A stretch of DNA of 64,000 nt from JADLGH01 sp964586675 (GCA_964586675.1 CAZPHQ010000001.1:1-64000); one strand, 5' to 3'; counted from the stretch's first letter, positions 42,980 to 51,931 are shown. Notes: a model not told the origin generated them from the letters alone. A program made the numbers and translations.

Positions 42980-43375
42980 ATGAAAACATTTTCCTCGGGC
43001 GATAATAGAGCCGGATCGATCACCAGGCAGTCAATTTTTCTGCTGCTGTCCGCGGGCGCTTTTTTCGTTTGCGGAAGCTATATCATAGATGGCTTCGGCG
43101 AAAGCAGCGTTTCCGCAGCCGAGTCTCACTCCGTCTCGCGTCACGAGGGTCCGCACGCTGCGTTATATGCCGCCGGATCGATCCCGGGCGACGAAAACGG
43201 AAGCAGCTACGGCGCGGGGAATTCGCCCGACAGGATTTCAGACTCAGCCGCTGGCCATGTATTCGACGGCCCGTTAAGTCCGTATTCGTACTCGATACGA
43301 ATACCGGTCAATCCGTTTAAGTATGAATCTCATTTCGGCTTTTCACCTCTAAGATCACCTCCGCATCTTTCCTGA
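42980..43375 (+). CDS. Hypothetical protein with an N-terminal hydrophobic segment
   Basis: 131 residues. A hydrophobic stretch (SIFLLLSAGAFFVCGSYII) near residue 18 could be a signal or anchor. The rest is Ser/Gly/His-rich with no recognisable domain, ending SHFGFSPLRSPPHLS. There is no clear ribosome binding site. It may be real, as it lies between two other secreted genes, but evidence is weak. Confidence 0.4.
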   Translation: MKTFSSGDNRAGSITRQSIFLLLSAGAFFVCGSYIIDGFGESSVSAAESHSVSRHEGPHAALYAAGSIPGDENGSSYGAGNSPDRISDSAAGHVFDGPLSPYSYSIRIPVNPFKYESHFGFSPLRSPPHLS

Positions 43376-43477
43376 AACGAATTTTGCAGCCGAATTGACA
43401 TATAAGGCCATCGGACCTTTGCGTCGTTTAACGGGTTCGGTACGGCCGTACAAAACATAAACGGAGGTTTAACGACA

Positions 43478-43798
43478 ATGACGAGATTAAAAAAGATCGG
43501 AAACATACTCATGGTTGTAATGCTTTTGGCGGGGGGCGTAACATCCTTCGCCGCGACTCGGAATTCCATGCAGCAGGCCGCTGCGAAGCCCCACGTAACT
43601 ATGGGGCAGATAACGGCCATCAGCGAGCACAGCTTAACGCTCAAGGACAAGAACGGGAAGGTGCAGACGTTCCAGATAACGGACCCTTCCCTGGCGACAG
43701 GGCTTAAGAGCGGCGACAAGGTGAGCGTGGCTTCCGAAAACGGTCAGGCGTCCTCCATCAGGAAGCTCATGGGGACGTCTTCATCAAATTACAAATAA
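43478..43798 (+). CDS. Small secreted protein, OB-like/DUF5666-type
   Basis: 106 residues. Signal KIGNILMVVMLLAGGVTSFA, cleavage after SFA. The mature part is HVTMGQITAISEHSLTLKDK, then KVQTFQITDPSLATGLKSGD and KVSVASENGQ, a beta-strand pattern like DUF5666 single units. Such proteins are periplasmic with unknown roles. AACGGAGG precedes the ATG, and a strong terminator follows at 43836. Confidence 0.75.
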   Translation: MTRLKKIGNILMVVMLLAGGVTSFAATRNSMQQAAAKPHVTMGQITAISEHSLTLKDKNGKVQTFQITDPSLATGLKSGDKVSVASENGQASSIRKLMGTSSSNYK

Positions 43799-43835
43799 AA
43801 TCACTCTCCATACGGGTGAATGATACCAACCAGAG

Positions 43836-43868
43836 GGGGGCGGGCCTTTCGACCCGCCCCCTTTTTTT
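43836..43868 (+). terminator. Rho-independent terminator
   Basis: GGGGGCGGG pairs perfectly with CCCGCCCCC around an 8-base loop, followed by seven T. It ends the small secreted gene upstream and marks the border of the AT-rich segment. Confidence 0.93.
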
Positions 43869-43956
43869 ATAGTTCAGCCAGCTATCGCAGATTTATAATG
43901 CTCTATAATCGATTGTTAGAAACAAAGACACTTATCAGGAGAACAAAAAGATTCAA

Positions 43957-45021
43957 TCATGTAATTGTCTGTTTCTTCGAGTGAAGTGCCTCAATGCGCA
44001 TAATTTCATTATCTATGCGTTCTTTTAGTCTCTTTTCTGGCCAATTAATCCAAGAATAGGCAATATCGAGCCATCTTATTCGATGTATTTTTTCAAAAAA
44101 CCATTCGGGTAGTGGATTTTTAGAATTCGGGTTTTCGAAAATGATCGTATCATTTGGAAAACACATGATGCAGGCATCCATATTCGACGTATTGCTAAAT
44201 CTACCTTCGTGCCTCATCATAACAAAGCCTTTATCGGGTGATGGTTCTATTAAGTATTTTTCAAAAATAGGCAATCCCTTTACACCATAAAAGGCATACC
44301 ATAATGACCCGGAATAATACATTTCTTGGCTAGTCATGATAGGTAATATATGGTCTCTTAGAGAAAACGATTGCCATATTTCATCTTGAAAATCCAACCA
44401 CAGAATGCTTGTTTTGTCATTACTTAATTGCTTTTCATCCTCTTTTATGGAAGCAATTTTGCTGATAAAATTTTCTGCTATATTTTCACCAGGTTTTGGT
44501 TTCCCAAATGGTGTAATTACATATTCCTTAAATGATACTCCTGGACGATTCGTCGTATCATCTACCTGATTATAAAATCCTTCTAGGCCAGTCGATTCAC
44601 AAGATGAATACTGCTTTGAATGAACCTCTACTTCAATTTCTAGATTATTTTCCTTTATAATAAACTCTGGAGTATTGCTTTTAGCTTCTTTAACAGATGC
44701 TACTGAATATTCAGCTCCCGCCAAATAACCCAAGGCCCTAACTTCACCTAGGAAACTAGATACGTTTCGGTAATCATTTATATCGACTAATTTATTCTTA
44801 TTATTTTTTATCCAGTCTAAATGACTTTCTAGAATCCGACTAAATGCATATTCAGTATTGTAATAAACATATGCTGCTTCATTTAAATTATTATGTCGCA
44901 TTGAGAAATTCAATAGGTACTTAAGAGGATGAGTCCTATCCCTTTTAGGAGCATTTTGAATTCTCTGTATCTCTTCATCACTTAAAATCGAACTCAGAAG
45001 TTTCATTATACGCACGTTCAT
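43957..45021 (-). CDS. AT-rich orphan protein, possible PD-(D/E)xK-like nuclease
   Basis: 354 residues, with base and codon use clearly more AT-rich than any neighbour (many AAA, AAT, TTT), as does the flanking sequence (about 43870-45130). No family is recognised. One segment (LGEVRALGYLAG near residue 93, then TPEFIIKENNLEIEVEVHSK at 117-136) has the spacing of a PD-(D/E)xK nuclease core: an upstream Glu, PE119 and E130-x-E132 with Lys136. No signal or membrane segment is seen. Likely acquired horizontally; the nuclease call is tentative. Confidence 0.6.
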   Translation of the reverse strand: MNVRIMKLLSSILSDEEIQRIQNAPKRDRTHPLKYLLNFSMRHNNLNEAAYVYYNTEYAFSRILESHLDWIKNNKNKLVDINDYRNVSSFLGEVRALGYLAGAEYSVASVKEAKSNTPEFIIKENNLEIEVEVHSKQYSSCESTGLEGFYNQVDDTTNRPGVSFKEYVITPFGKPKPGENIAENFISKIASIKEDEKQLSNDKTSILWLDFQDEIWQSFSLRDHILPIMTSQEMYYSGSLWYAFYGVKGLPIFEKYLIEPSPDKGFVMMRHEGRFSNTSNMDACIMCFPNDTIIFENPNSKNPLPEWFFEKIHRIRWLDIAYSWINWPEKRLKERIDNEIMRIEALHSKKQTIT

Positions 45022-45133
45022 CCCCCATTAAAGTTTTTTGACTTTATTAGAAAGAATAATCATTTTAAGACAACTCTTCTTCCCTTTTCCAGACTAAAGG
45101 TTGGATCAAATATTTGTCTTTCAGAAAATAGTA

Positions 45134-45598
45134 TTAAGCGTGCTTCCTTGTCAACACCACAACCGGGATCTCCCTCTCCCCCGCCCTCTTCCTGTATTTC
45201 TCGTATCCGTCATAAACGCCCGCCGCCTTTTCCCAGAGCCTCTTCCGCTCCTCTCCTTCTGCATCCGAGGCCGTGCATTTTATGGTCTCGCCGTCGACGA
45301 AGATTTCGACCTCCGGATTAGCTTTAAGGTTCAGGTACCATGCCGGGTGCCTCGCGTTCCCGCCCTTGGACGCTATCAAAACGAAATTACCGCCGTCCCT
45401 CAGGTAAAGAAGCGGAGTCGTCCTCTCTTTTCCCGTTTTCGCGCCCGTGGTCTTCAAGAGAAGGCACGGCCACACGAACGTCATGTTCAACCTTCCGCCC
45501 GAAGCCCTTATCAAATGTCTATCGATAGCCGACGCCAGGTTGATCATGGTCCACGCCCCCGCCCGGGTCGAGCCGAACCACGCGAGCAGTCTCTTCAT
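45134..45598 (-). CDS. Nitroreductase/deazaflavin-dependent oxidoreductase family (Ddn-like)
   Basis: 154 residues from the ATG at 45598, preceded by AAGGACGG; an ATG eight codons earlier is also in frame. LLLKTTGAKTGKERTTPLLY, FVLIASKGGNARHPAWYLNL and NPEVEIFVDG are the family core, a split-barrel that binds F420 or FMN. Members reduce nitroaromatics or quinones. Whether this organism makes F420 cannot be seen here. A single gene, next to a convergent AT-rich orphan gene. Confidence 0.9.
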   Translation of the reverse strand: MKRLLAWFGSTRAGAWTMINLASAIDRHLIRASGGRLNMTFVWPCLLLKTTGAKTGKERTTPLLYLRDGGNFVLIASKGGNARHPAWYLNLKANPEVEIFVDGETIKCTASDAEGEERKRLWEKAAGVYDGYEKYRKRAGEREIPVVVLTRKHA

Positions 45599-45740
45599 CG
45601 TTCCGTCCTTTTTCGCCTGCATCGGTCTGCCTGCCTCTTTAGATAATAAAGTAGCCCCCGCGTGCCGCGCAAGGTGCTTCGGTCCGGGTTACAGCATTCC
45701 GGCGGCGCTTGCAGTATAGTAATTTCCTGAACCCAGCGCG

Positions 45741-46250
45741 ATGAAAAGACGCCTCATCCCAAAGCTCATTTTTACTCTCGCCCTTTCCCTGGCGGCCTCG
45801 TCCTGCGCGAACATGGGCAGGTTCACCGACATAATGAACCCCGAGCAGCTTTCGAGAGAGGAGCTCCGAAAGCTCCCTTACGAAGCCACGCCGCGCTACG
45901 GGTTCATGGTAGGCGTCGCCCCGAACGCCGCGCCGGATGACGGCGGCCTTCTCGAGGAGATAGATCTCCGTTTCACGGCGTTCAGCGAGTGTTTCGGAAT
46001 AAGCGATAACGGTAAGGAGCTGTCCGGCTACCTGGTCGCGGTCGTCCACGGAACGTTCTCCTGCGTTTATCACAGGGGAAGGTGTAACGGCGAATACGAT
46101 CCCGGTAACACGCTCCTAATCGTGAGCTACAAGGCTTTTAACCGGAGAGGGGTTCTACCGCTTCTGGAGCACGAATGGGCCCATGCCTACGGAATTCTTT
46201 CGAGCGGTCATGAAAACCTCGAAGAGGTCCAGAAATGCACCAGGTATTGA
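45741..46250 (+). CDS. Lipoprotein with HExxH zincin motif
   Basis: 169 residues. The signal ends in AASSC (lipobox). Near the C terminus LLEHEWAHAYGILSSGHENL contains HEWAH, an HExxH zinc-peptidase motif on a helix, with a later His that could be the third ligand. The rest (about 120 residues, four cysteines) resembles no family I know. It may be a membrane-bound protease or a zinc-binding relic. Its ATG lies shortly after an AT-rich GTATAGTAATTT, a plausible promoter element. Confidence 0.7.
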   Translation: MKRRLIPKLIFTLALSLAASSCANMGRFTDIMNPEQLSREELRKLPYEATPRYGFMVGVAPNAAPDDGGLLEEIDLRFTAFSECFGISDNGKELSGYLVAVVHGTFSCVYHRGRCNGEYDPGNTLLIVSYKAFNRRGVLPLLEHEWAHAYGILSSGHENLEEVQKCTRY

Positions 46251-46269
46251 AGGTTACAGCGTCCGGGGA

Positions 46270-46908
46270 TCAGAATATTCCGTTATACCCCTTGGGCCTG
46301 CTGTAATTGCCGTCGATGAACATTTTCCTTGCCGGATCCACCTTGTCGGTGCCGCGAAGCTTGTTGAGCTCGTCCTCGCGCTTGGCCTGGTTAACCGGCT
46401 CATATGTATATTCCATCTTAACGGTATGGTCCTTCGTATTCGTATGGAGCACTATCCTCACGTCCGGAATGTGCCAGGTCCAGGTTTTGAAATAAAGCAT
46501 GCTGTCGGAGCTTACGGGCTTGCCGTAGGTTTCGGTCAGGTACTTATTCAGCATGTTCTGGTATTCGAGCTCCTCGAAGGAATCTTCCGCCGAGAGTATA
46601 AGAGCGGTCGAGAGAAGCTTCTTGTCGTAAAATTCGAGCCCGGTGCTGACGTCCTTGCCTTCGAGGTCCAGGGGAAGCTCGGTGATTATGCCCTGCATCT
46701 GTATGTTTCTTATTTTTTTTGAATCGACGCCGTCGTTCATTATTCTCTTGCCGCGCGACTCGATCACTTTCTGGGCGTCCTTCTCCGATATACCGAACGT
46801 AAACCCGAGCGGGGCGAGATTGACCTGCTCGGCCGACGACGCGAAATGAGAAAGCGCCAAGAACGATAAAACAAGAGCTACGGCAATGGATTTAATCGGG
46901 ACTGGCAT
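46270..46908 (-). CDS. Secreted protein of unknown function
   Basis: 212 residues with a signal (SIAVALVLSFLALSHFASSA, cleavage near SSA-E). The mature part begins LAPLGFTFGISEKDAQKVIE, a pattern seen in periplasmic proteins with an FGxS start, and contains mixed alpha/beta sequence without cysteines. No named family is recognised. It is tail to tail with the zincin-like lipoprotein gene, 19 bases apart. Confidence 0.65.
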   Translation of the reverse strand: MPVPIKSIAVALVLSFLALSHFASSAEQVNLAPLGFTFGISEKDAQKVIESRGKRIMNDGVDSKKIRNIQMQGIITELPLDLEGKDVSTGLEFYDKKLLSTALILSAEDSFEELEYQNMLNKYLTETYGKPVSSDSMLYFKTWTWHIPDVRIVLHTNTKDHTVKMEYTYEPVNQAKREDELNKLRGTDKVDPARKMFIDGNYSRPKGYNGIF

Positions 46909-47083
46909 TGGACTTTCCCCCGTTATCTCTCGATCTTAAAAACCTAAGTTAAAAAGTTAAAAGATTGGCCGCCTAAAATCAAGTTCTATTTACGCGAACC
47001 CCGGCCCCGGCCGGGTGTCCCGAAAGGGATATCGCGGACTCCAACCGATCGTAAGCCGCTCAAAATCCTGCGGGCGCGGGCAG

Positions 47084-47380
47084 TTATAAACCTTCCCCGC
47101 CCGAAGACGCCGCTCCGGCGAACGGCTCGCCCGTAAGCCCGGTGAGCGTCAGCTCGCGGGCGTATATCTTTTTCACGAGCACGTCGGCTGTCAGAACCCA
47201 TTCGTAAGATTCCGCTATCCGGCCGGGCGCGGGCTCGAGGTATCCGGGCCCCTTCGAGGCGACACAGTCCTTAAAGATTATCACGTCGTAGCCCTTGTTG
47301 AAAGCCTCTCTTACGGAGCTCTCGACGCAGGTACAGGTGTCTATATCGATAGTGTTCGCCCCGAACGACCCGAGGCGCAA
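47084..47380 (-). pseudogene. Truncated isochorismatase-like hydrolase
   Basis: The frame from about 47380 to 47084 reads GANTIDIDTCTCVESSVREA, FNKGYDVIIFKDCVASKGPG, the C-terminal half of the cysteine hydrolase family including the catalytic Cys of TCVESS. The N-terminal half (with the D and K catalytic residues) is missing: an in-frame TAA lies just upstream (about 47413-47415). Probably a remnant. An AT-rich sequence follows on the right. Confidence 0.7.
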
Positions 47381-47530
47381 TCCGATAAACCGGACCGGGC
47401 GGTTTTTGATTTACGACATATATATCTTATGTATGCGCTATCTGCTATATTATATATTAAATCGATGTGCCGCGGCGCGCCGCTTGGGACATTTGAGACT
47501 CGCCGCGAAACGTCATATAATCTATAATGA

Positions 47531-48007
47531 ATGAAGACAGTAATCGGCGTGATAGGGGCTTCTGAAGCGACTTCCGGCGAGCGCGAGACAGCGCTCGAAG
47601 TCGGCAGAAGGATCGCCGGTAAAGGAGCCGTCCTTTTATCCGGAGGCTCCGGGGGAGTGATGGAAGCCGCCTGCATGGGGGCCAAATCCGAAGGGGGCAT
47701 AACGGTGGGCATCATACCGGGGGCGTCGAAGTCCGAAGCCAACGCGTACGTTGACATACCGGTAGTCACAGGAATGGGGCACGGAAGGAATATCATCGTC
47801 GCGAGCTCGTGCGACGCGATAATTGCTATAGGCGGAGGCTTCGGAACATTATCCGAAATCGCCTTCGCTCTCAGATTGAAAATACCGGTCGTAGGGATAG
47901 GAACCTGGGATGTATCGTCTGAGATCAAAAAAGCAGCCGGCCCCGGCGAAGCAGTGGATATGGCTATTGAGCTCGCTGGTCTTATTGCTGACAGCGGCCT
48001 GCGGTAA
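47531..48007 (+). CDS. TIGR00725/LOG-like Rossmann-fold nucleotide-binding protein
   Basis: 158 residues: TVIGVIGASEATSGERETA, LLSGGSGGVMEAACMGAKSE, and IGGGFGTLSEIAFALRLKIP, the GGxGTxxE motif of the LOG/TIGR00725 fold. LOG enzymes release cytokinin bases from nucleotides; the bacterial TIGR00725 group has no settled function. Its last 98 bases are overlapped in another frame by the following lipoprotein gene. Confidence 0.88.
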   Translation: MKTVIGVIGASEATSGERETALEVGRRIAGKGAVLLSGGSGGVMEAACMGAKSEGGITVGIIPGASKSEANAYVDIPVVTGMGHGRNIIVASSCDAIIAIGGGFGTLSEIAFALRLKIPVVGIGTWDVSSEIKKAAGPGEAVDMAIELAGLIADSGLR

Positions 48008-48641
48008 GAAGAGCCCCGCCCCGCCGCCCCACGCGGAGGTTGTGCCCAGGGTCAGCGAGGAAGATATCTCGAGATGCCTGACAGAGCCGATCACGCTCAG
48101 GGCAGGCAGCGGGTATCACGTGCTCGAAGCCGGCGAAACACTCTACAGGGTATCCAAGATCTACGATACGACAGTCGAAGAGCTCATAGAGATAAACGGC
48201 ATAAGCGATTACACCGACATCCCGACAGGCACGCGCCTGAGGGTGCCCGGCGTGACAATGCCCTCGAGCCTGATATGGCCCCTTCCCGGAAATGTTTCCT
48301 CCGGGTACGGTAAAAGGCGCGGAAGGTTTCACTGGGGCATCGATATCCCGGCCCCGGGCGGAACGTCTATAAGGGCGCCGGCCGACGGGCTCGTGACAGT
48401 AAGCTCAAACAGCATGAAGGGCTTTTCAGGCTACGGCAGGATAGTTATCATAGAGCACGGAAACGGAATCAGCACACTATACGCGCACAACAAGTCGAAC
48501 GAAGCGAGGGCGGGCTCGTGCATCAGGGCCGGAGAAGTGCTGGGGCGTGTCGGGGCCACGGGGAACGCCAGCGGCAATCACCTTCACTTCGAAATAAGAA
48601 AGAACGGAACGCCCGTAAACCCGCTGGATTACCTTCCCTGA
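47910..48641 (+). CDS. LysM and M23 domain lipoprotein (NlpD-like)
   Basis: 243 residues. The only in-frame ATG is at 47910, inside the previous gene. The signal ends LLLTAAC (lipobox Cys31). A LysM domain (YHVLEAGETLYRVSKIYDTT) binds peptidoglycan near residues 68-115, and an M23 domain follows (FHWGIDIPAPGG, GEVLGRVGATGNASGNHLHF, EIRKNG). Both HxxxD and HxH zinc ligands are present, so it may be an active endopeptidase or an amidase activator. Overlap and order suggest co-transcription with the LOG-like gene and apt. Confidence 0.9.
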   Translation: MYRLRSKKQPAPAKQWIWLLSSLVLLLTAACGKKSPAPPPHAEVVPRVSEEDISRCLTEPITLRAGSGYHVLEAGETLYRVSKIYDTTVEELIEINGISDYTDIPTGTRLRVPGVTMPSSLIWPLPGNVSSGYGKRRGRFHWGIDIPAPGGTSIRAPADGLVTVSSNSMKGFSGYGRIVIIEHGNGISTLYAHNKSNEARAGSCIRAGEVLGRVGATGNASGNHLHFEIRKNGTPVNPLDYLP

Positions 48642-48662
48642 CGTCAACAAGGAGAATTGAGC

Positions 48663-49184
48663 ATGGTTGAGCTTAGAGACTATATCAGAGACATACCCGG
48701 ATTCCCCCGGGAAGGGATAATATTCCACGATATCACCCCCCTCCTCCAGAACGCGAGAGCATTCGAGGGGGCGATAAACCGCATGGCCGAGCTTCTGGCG
48801 GATAAGAAAATAGACTCGCTCGTCGGCATCGAATCGAGGGGATTCATATTCGCCTCGGCGCTGGCTATAAAGTTAGGTACAGGGCTCGTGATAGTGAGAA
48901 AGCCGGGGAAGCTCCCCTATGTCACCATAAACGCTTCTTACGACCTCGAATACGGCTCCGACTCCCTCGAAGTCCACAGGGACGCGATACACGACGGCAG
49001 CAGGGTCGTGCTTATAGACGACCTCCTGGCGACAGGCGGCACAGCCAGGGCCGCGGGCGACCTCGTTCACCAGCTCGGCGGCGAGATCGCGGGCTACTGT
49101 TTCCTCGTCGAGCTCACAGAACTTAACGGCAAGGCGAAGCTCGCCCCAAGCCCCGTATGGTCCGTGTTAAAATACGACTTATGA
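48663..49184 (+). CDS. apt: Adenine phosphoribosyltransferase
   Basis: 173 residues from the ATG at 48663 (AAGGAG before it; a TTG two codons earlier is less likely). It matches apt throughout: LRDYIRDIPGFPREGIIFHD, VGIESRGFIFASALA, LPYVTINASYDLEYGSDSLE and the PRPP loop VVLIDDLLATGGTARA. It makes AMP from adenine and PRPP in the cytoplasm. It overlaps the next gene by four bases (ATGA). Confidence 0.95.
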   Translation: MVELRDYIRDIPGFPREGIIFHDITPLLQNARAFEGAINRMAELLADKKIDSLVGIESRGFIFASALAIKLGTGLVIVRKPGKLPYVTINASYDLEYGSDSLEVHRDAIHDGSRVVLIDDLLATGGTARAAGDLVHQLGGEIAGYCFLVELTELNGKAKLAPSPVWSVLKYDL

Positions 49185-50155
49185 AGAAAATCGGCATCAT
49201 CCTGAACCCGTCCGCAAGGATAAACAGCAGGAAAACCGCGGGCGTTCTCAAGAGCCTCGGCGACACCTTCGGCGAGAAGGCGATCATACGCGCAACCAAA
49301 AACGAGCAGGAGCTCCCGGGCGCTATAAAAGCCCTCCGGAAAGCGAAGATCGACCTTCTCCTCATAAGCGGCGGGGACGGGACCCTATGCAACGTCGTGA
49401 CAGAGTACGTGAACCAGAACGGCGAAGAGGGGCTCCCGATAGTCGTCCCCTTGATGGGCGGAACGATTAACATGATCGGCTCCGATGCCGGGCTCAGGAA
49501 CAGCCAGCTCTCCATTTCGAGAAAGATCAACGACTTCATGGATAAGGAAAAGCCGCTCCCCTTCACCGAGCGGAGTCTGATAAGGGTCACAGACGAAAGC
49601 CGTGAAGACCCGGCCTACGGGTTTACCTGGATAGACGGCCTCCTTTACAACTTCCTCCTCGAATACTACGGCCAGGGCGCCGGTATACAGGTCGCCTCTG
49701 TGATGACGATGAAGATGCTCGTGGCCCTCATATCCAACGCCGAGAGCAGCGCCTTCAGTAACGTAGATTCCACAGTCTACATGGACAGCGTCAAGGTCCC
49801 GCACGAGGGTCACGTCCTCCTCATAGCCTCGGGCCTCAGGAAATTCGTCTTCGGCTTCGACATATTCGCGGAGAAGTCAGAGCCCGGCCAAACGTTCAAC
49901 GCCGTTTACCTCCGGGAAGAGTATCTCAGGAAGAACAGGCACACCCTGGCCCTCGGGCTTTATAGAAGCCTCAAGTCAGACCCTGACGGGCAGTTCATAA
50001 ACAGGGCGCTAACGTCCCTCCGCGTGGAAAGGAACGCGGGATATATTATAGACGGCGAGATATTCAGGCACGAAGAGCCGGCGGAGGTGCTTATAGAGCC
50101 CGGCCCGGGAATCAGGATAATATCGTTTCAGGGAGAGAAGAGTCTCCTGCCCTGA
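49181..50155 (+). CDS. Diacylglycerol/lipid kinase family protein (YegS-like)
   Basis: 324 residues starting at the ATG that overlaps the apt stop (ATGA); an in-frame ATG at 49157 would lie inside apt. IGIILNPSARINSRKTAGVL begins the kinase catalytic domain and LLISGGDGTLCNVVTEYVNQ carries the GGDGT ATP-binding motif. These enzymes phosphorylate diacylglycerol, sphingosine-like lipids or phosphatidylglycerol. The lipid is unknown. Confidence 0.88.
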   Translation: MKKIGIILNPSARINSRKTAGVLKSLGDTFGEKAIIRATKNEQELPGAIKALRKAKIDLLLISGGDGTLCNVVTEYVNQNGEEGLPIVVPLMGGTINMIGSDAGLRNSQLSISRKINDFMDKEKPLPFTERSLIRVTDESREDPAYGFTWIDGLLYNFLLEYYGQGAGIQVASVMTMKMLVALISNAESSAFSNVDSTVYMDSVKVPHEGHVLLIASGLRKFVFGFDIFAEKSEPGQTFNAVYLREEYLRKNRHTLALGLYRSLKSDPDGQFINRALTSLRVERNAGYIIDGEIFRHEEPAEVLIEPGPGIRIISFQGEKSLLP

Positions 50156-50188
50156 ATCCGGGCAGAAACCCCGTAACGGAAAAACCGG

Positions 50189-51286
50189 ATGAACAGAATA
50201 ATAGTCAATCTAAAAAAAGTTGAAGATAAATCCTACGACATAGTCATAAAGGGAGGCGTGCTCGGGAGCATTCCGCGCGAGCTCAGGGAAGCCGGAATCG
50301 CACGCAGGCTCGCCGTGATCACGGATTCCAACGTCGCACCGCTCTACGGCGAAAGTCTCATCTCCGAATGCGAGGGCGAGGGCCTGACTCCATTCCTTAT
50401 CACATTCCCCGCCGGCGAGAAGCACAAGAGCAGAGAGACTAAAGCATTCATCGAAGACCGCATGCTTGAAGCGAAATTCGGAAGAGACTCCGCCGTGATC
50501 GCGCTCGGCGGGGGCGTCGTCGGCGACGTCGCCGGATACGTCGCCGCGACGTACAGCCGCGGCCTGCCCTGCGTCCAGATTCCGACGACGCTCGTCGCGT
50601 GCGTCGATAGCTCCGTCGGCGGAAAAACAGGCGTAGACACCCCCCACGGCAAGAATCTCATAGGCGCTTTTCACCAGCCCTGGCGGGTTTACGTCGACGT
50701 CGAGACTTTGATGACGCTTAACACGAAGGAGATTAGAGAAGGTTTGGCCGAGGTCATAAAATACGGCGTCATAGCCGACGCTGCCCTCTTCGCGTATCTC
50801 GAAGAGCATATAGGCAGGATTCTCGAATACGACCGCGCGGCGCTCGAGCACGTGATTGTCAGGGGCTGCGGAATAAAGGCCGAGGTCGTGGAGAAGGACG
50901 AGCGCGAATCCAACCTCAGGAAGATTCTCAATTTCGGCCATACTATAGGCCACGCCGTCGAGAACCTCTCGGGCTACGCCGTCACGCACGGTCAGGCCGT
51001 GGCCATAGGAATGGTAGCCGAGGGCAGGATAGCCCTAAGCATGGGACTGTGGAATGAAGCCGAGCTCGAACGGCTCGTCAGGATCATAGAAAAGGCGGGG
51101 CTGCCGACAGAGGTTCCTCCGGGGATGGACCCGTTAGAGATCACGGAAGCGATGAAGCTCGACAAGAAATCCCGGGGCGGGAAGATAGAGATGGTGCTCC
51201 CCGAGTCCCTGGGCCGCATGGCCGAGCCCGGCGGAAGCTACGGCATAAGGATAGACGAAGGGCTGATACCGGCCGCCCTGAAGTAA
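50189..51286 (+). CDS. aroB: 3-Dehydroquinate synthase
   Basis: 365 residues. It shows the aroB pattern: LAVITDSNVAPLYGESLISE, IALGGGVVGDVAGYVAATYS, QIPTTLVACVDSSVGGKTGV, LAEVIKYGVIADAALFAYLE, and LNFGHTIGHAVENLSGYAVT with the metal His ligands. It makes 3-dehydroquinate from DAHP in the shikimate pathway, using NAD and a divalent metal. Close spacing to the lipid kinase (33 bases) suggests one operon through trmB. Confidence 0.96.
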   Translation: MNRIIVNLKKVEDKSYDIVIKGGVLGSIPRELREAGIARRLAVITDSNVAPLYGESLISECEGEGLTPFLITFPAGEKHKSRETKAFIEDRMLEAKFGRDSAVIALGGGVVGDVAGYVAATYSRGLPCVQIPTTLVACVDSSVGGKTGVDTPHGKNLIGAFHQPWRVYVDVETLMTLNTKEIREGLAEVIKYGVIADAALFAYLEEHIGRILEYDRAALEHVIVRGCGIKAEVVEKDERESNLRKILNFGHTIGHAVENLSGYAVTHGQAVAIGMVAEGRIALSMGLWNEAELERLVRIIEKAGLPTEVPPGMDPLEITEAMKLDKKSRGGKIEMVLPESLGRMAEPGGSYGIRIDEGLIPAALK

Positions 51287-51313
51287 AGCCGGAAACAATA
51301 CTAAAGGAACCGA

Positions 51314-51931
51314 TTGAAAGAATCTCAGGCCATAAACCCGATACTCGACGTATCGCTTCATACGATACCGCTCGATCTTGAAAACGTGTTCGGAAACTCC
51401 GCTGAATGTGTGCTGGAAATAGGCTTCGGCGACGGGGATTTCCTTATAGAATGCGCGCTCGGGAATCCCGGCGTGAATTTTCTCGGAATAGAGATCAAGA
51501 AGAGACGCTTCGGCGTCGCGGTTAAAAGCGCGGCAAAGAGGAAGGCGGGCAACGTGAAATTCCTCAACATGGAAGCGGTCATCGCGGCGAGGGAGCTTTT
51601 CCCGCCGGATTCCTTTTCCACCGTTTATATAAACTTCCCCGACCCATGGCCCAAGGACAGGCACGAGAGGCACAGGATAGTCAACCCCTGTTTTCTGACG
51701 CTCATCTCGGGGATCATGAAAAAGGGCGGCATCCTCGAGCTTGCGAGCGACCACAGGGAATACGTGACGAACTCCCTCGAAACGCTCGGCGAAATGGAAT
51801 GCTTTGCCGCCGTATTCGAGGGCCCGGGCTACGTGAACGAGATCCCCGGAAGGCCGCTCACAGGCTACGAAAGGGAGTTCAGGGAAGAAGGAAGAGAGAT
51901 TTACTACGCCAAGTTTACAAACCTCAAATGA
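51314..51931 (+). CDS. trmB: tRNA (guanine-N7)-methyltransferase
   Basis: 205 residues. No in-frame ATG lies near the domain start; TTG at 51314 after AAAGGAA is the likely start. CVLEIGFGDGDFLIECALGN is the SAM-binding motif, FLGIEIKKRRFGVAVK and VYINFPDPWPKDRHERHRIV are the TrmB-specific core. It methylates G46 in the variable loop of tRNAs. It directly follows aroB. Confidence 0.95.
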   Translation: MKESQAINPILDVSLHTIPLDLENVFGNSAECVLEIGFGDGDFLIECALGNPGVNFLGIEIKKRRFGVAVKSAAKRKAGNVKFLNMEAVIAARELFPPDSFSTVYINFPDPWPKDRHERHRIVNPCFLTLISGIMKKGGILELASDHREYVTNSLETLGEMECFAAVFEGPGYVNEIPGRPLTGYEREFREEGREIYYAKFTNLK

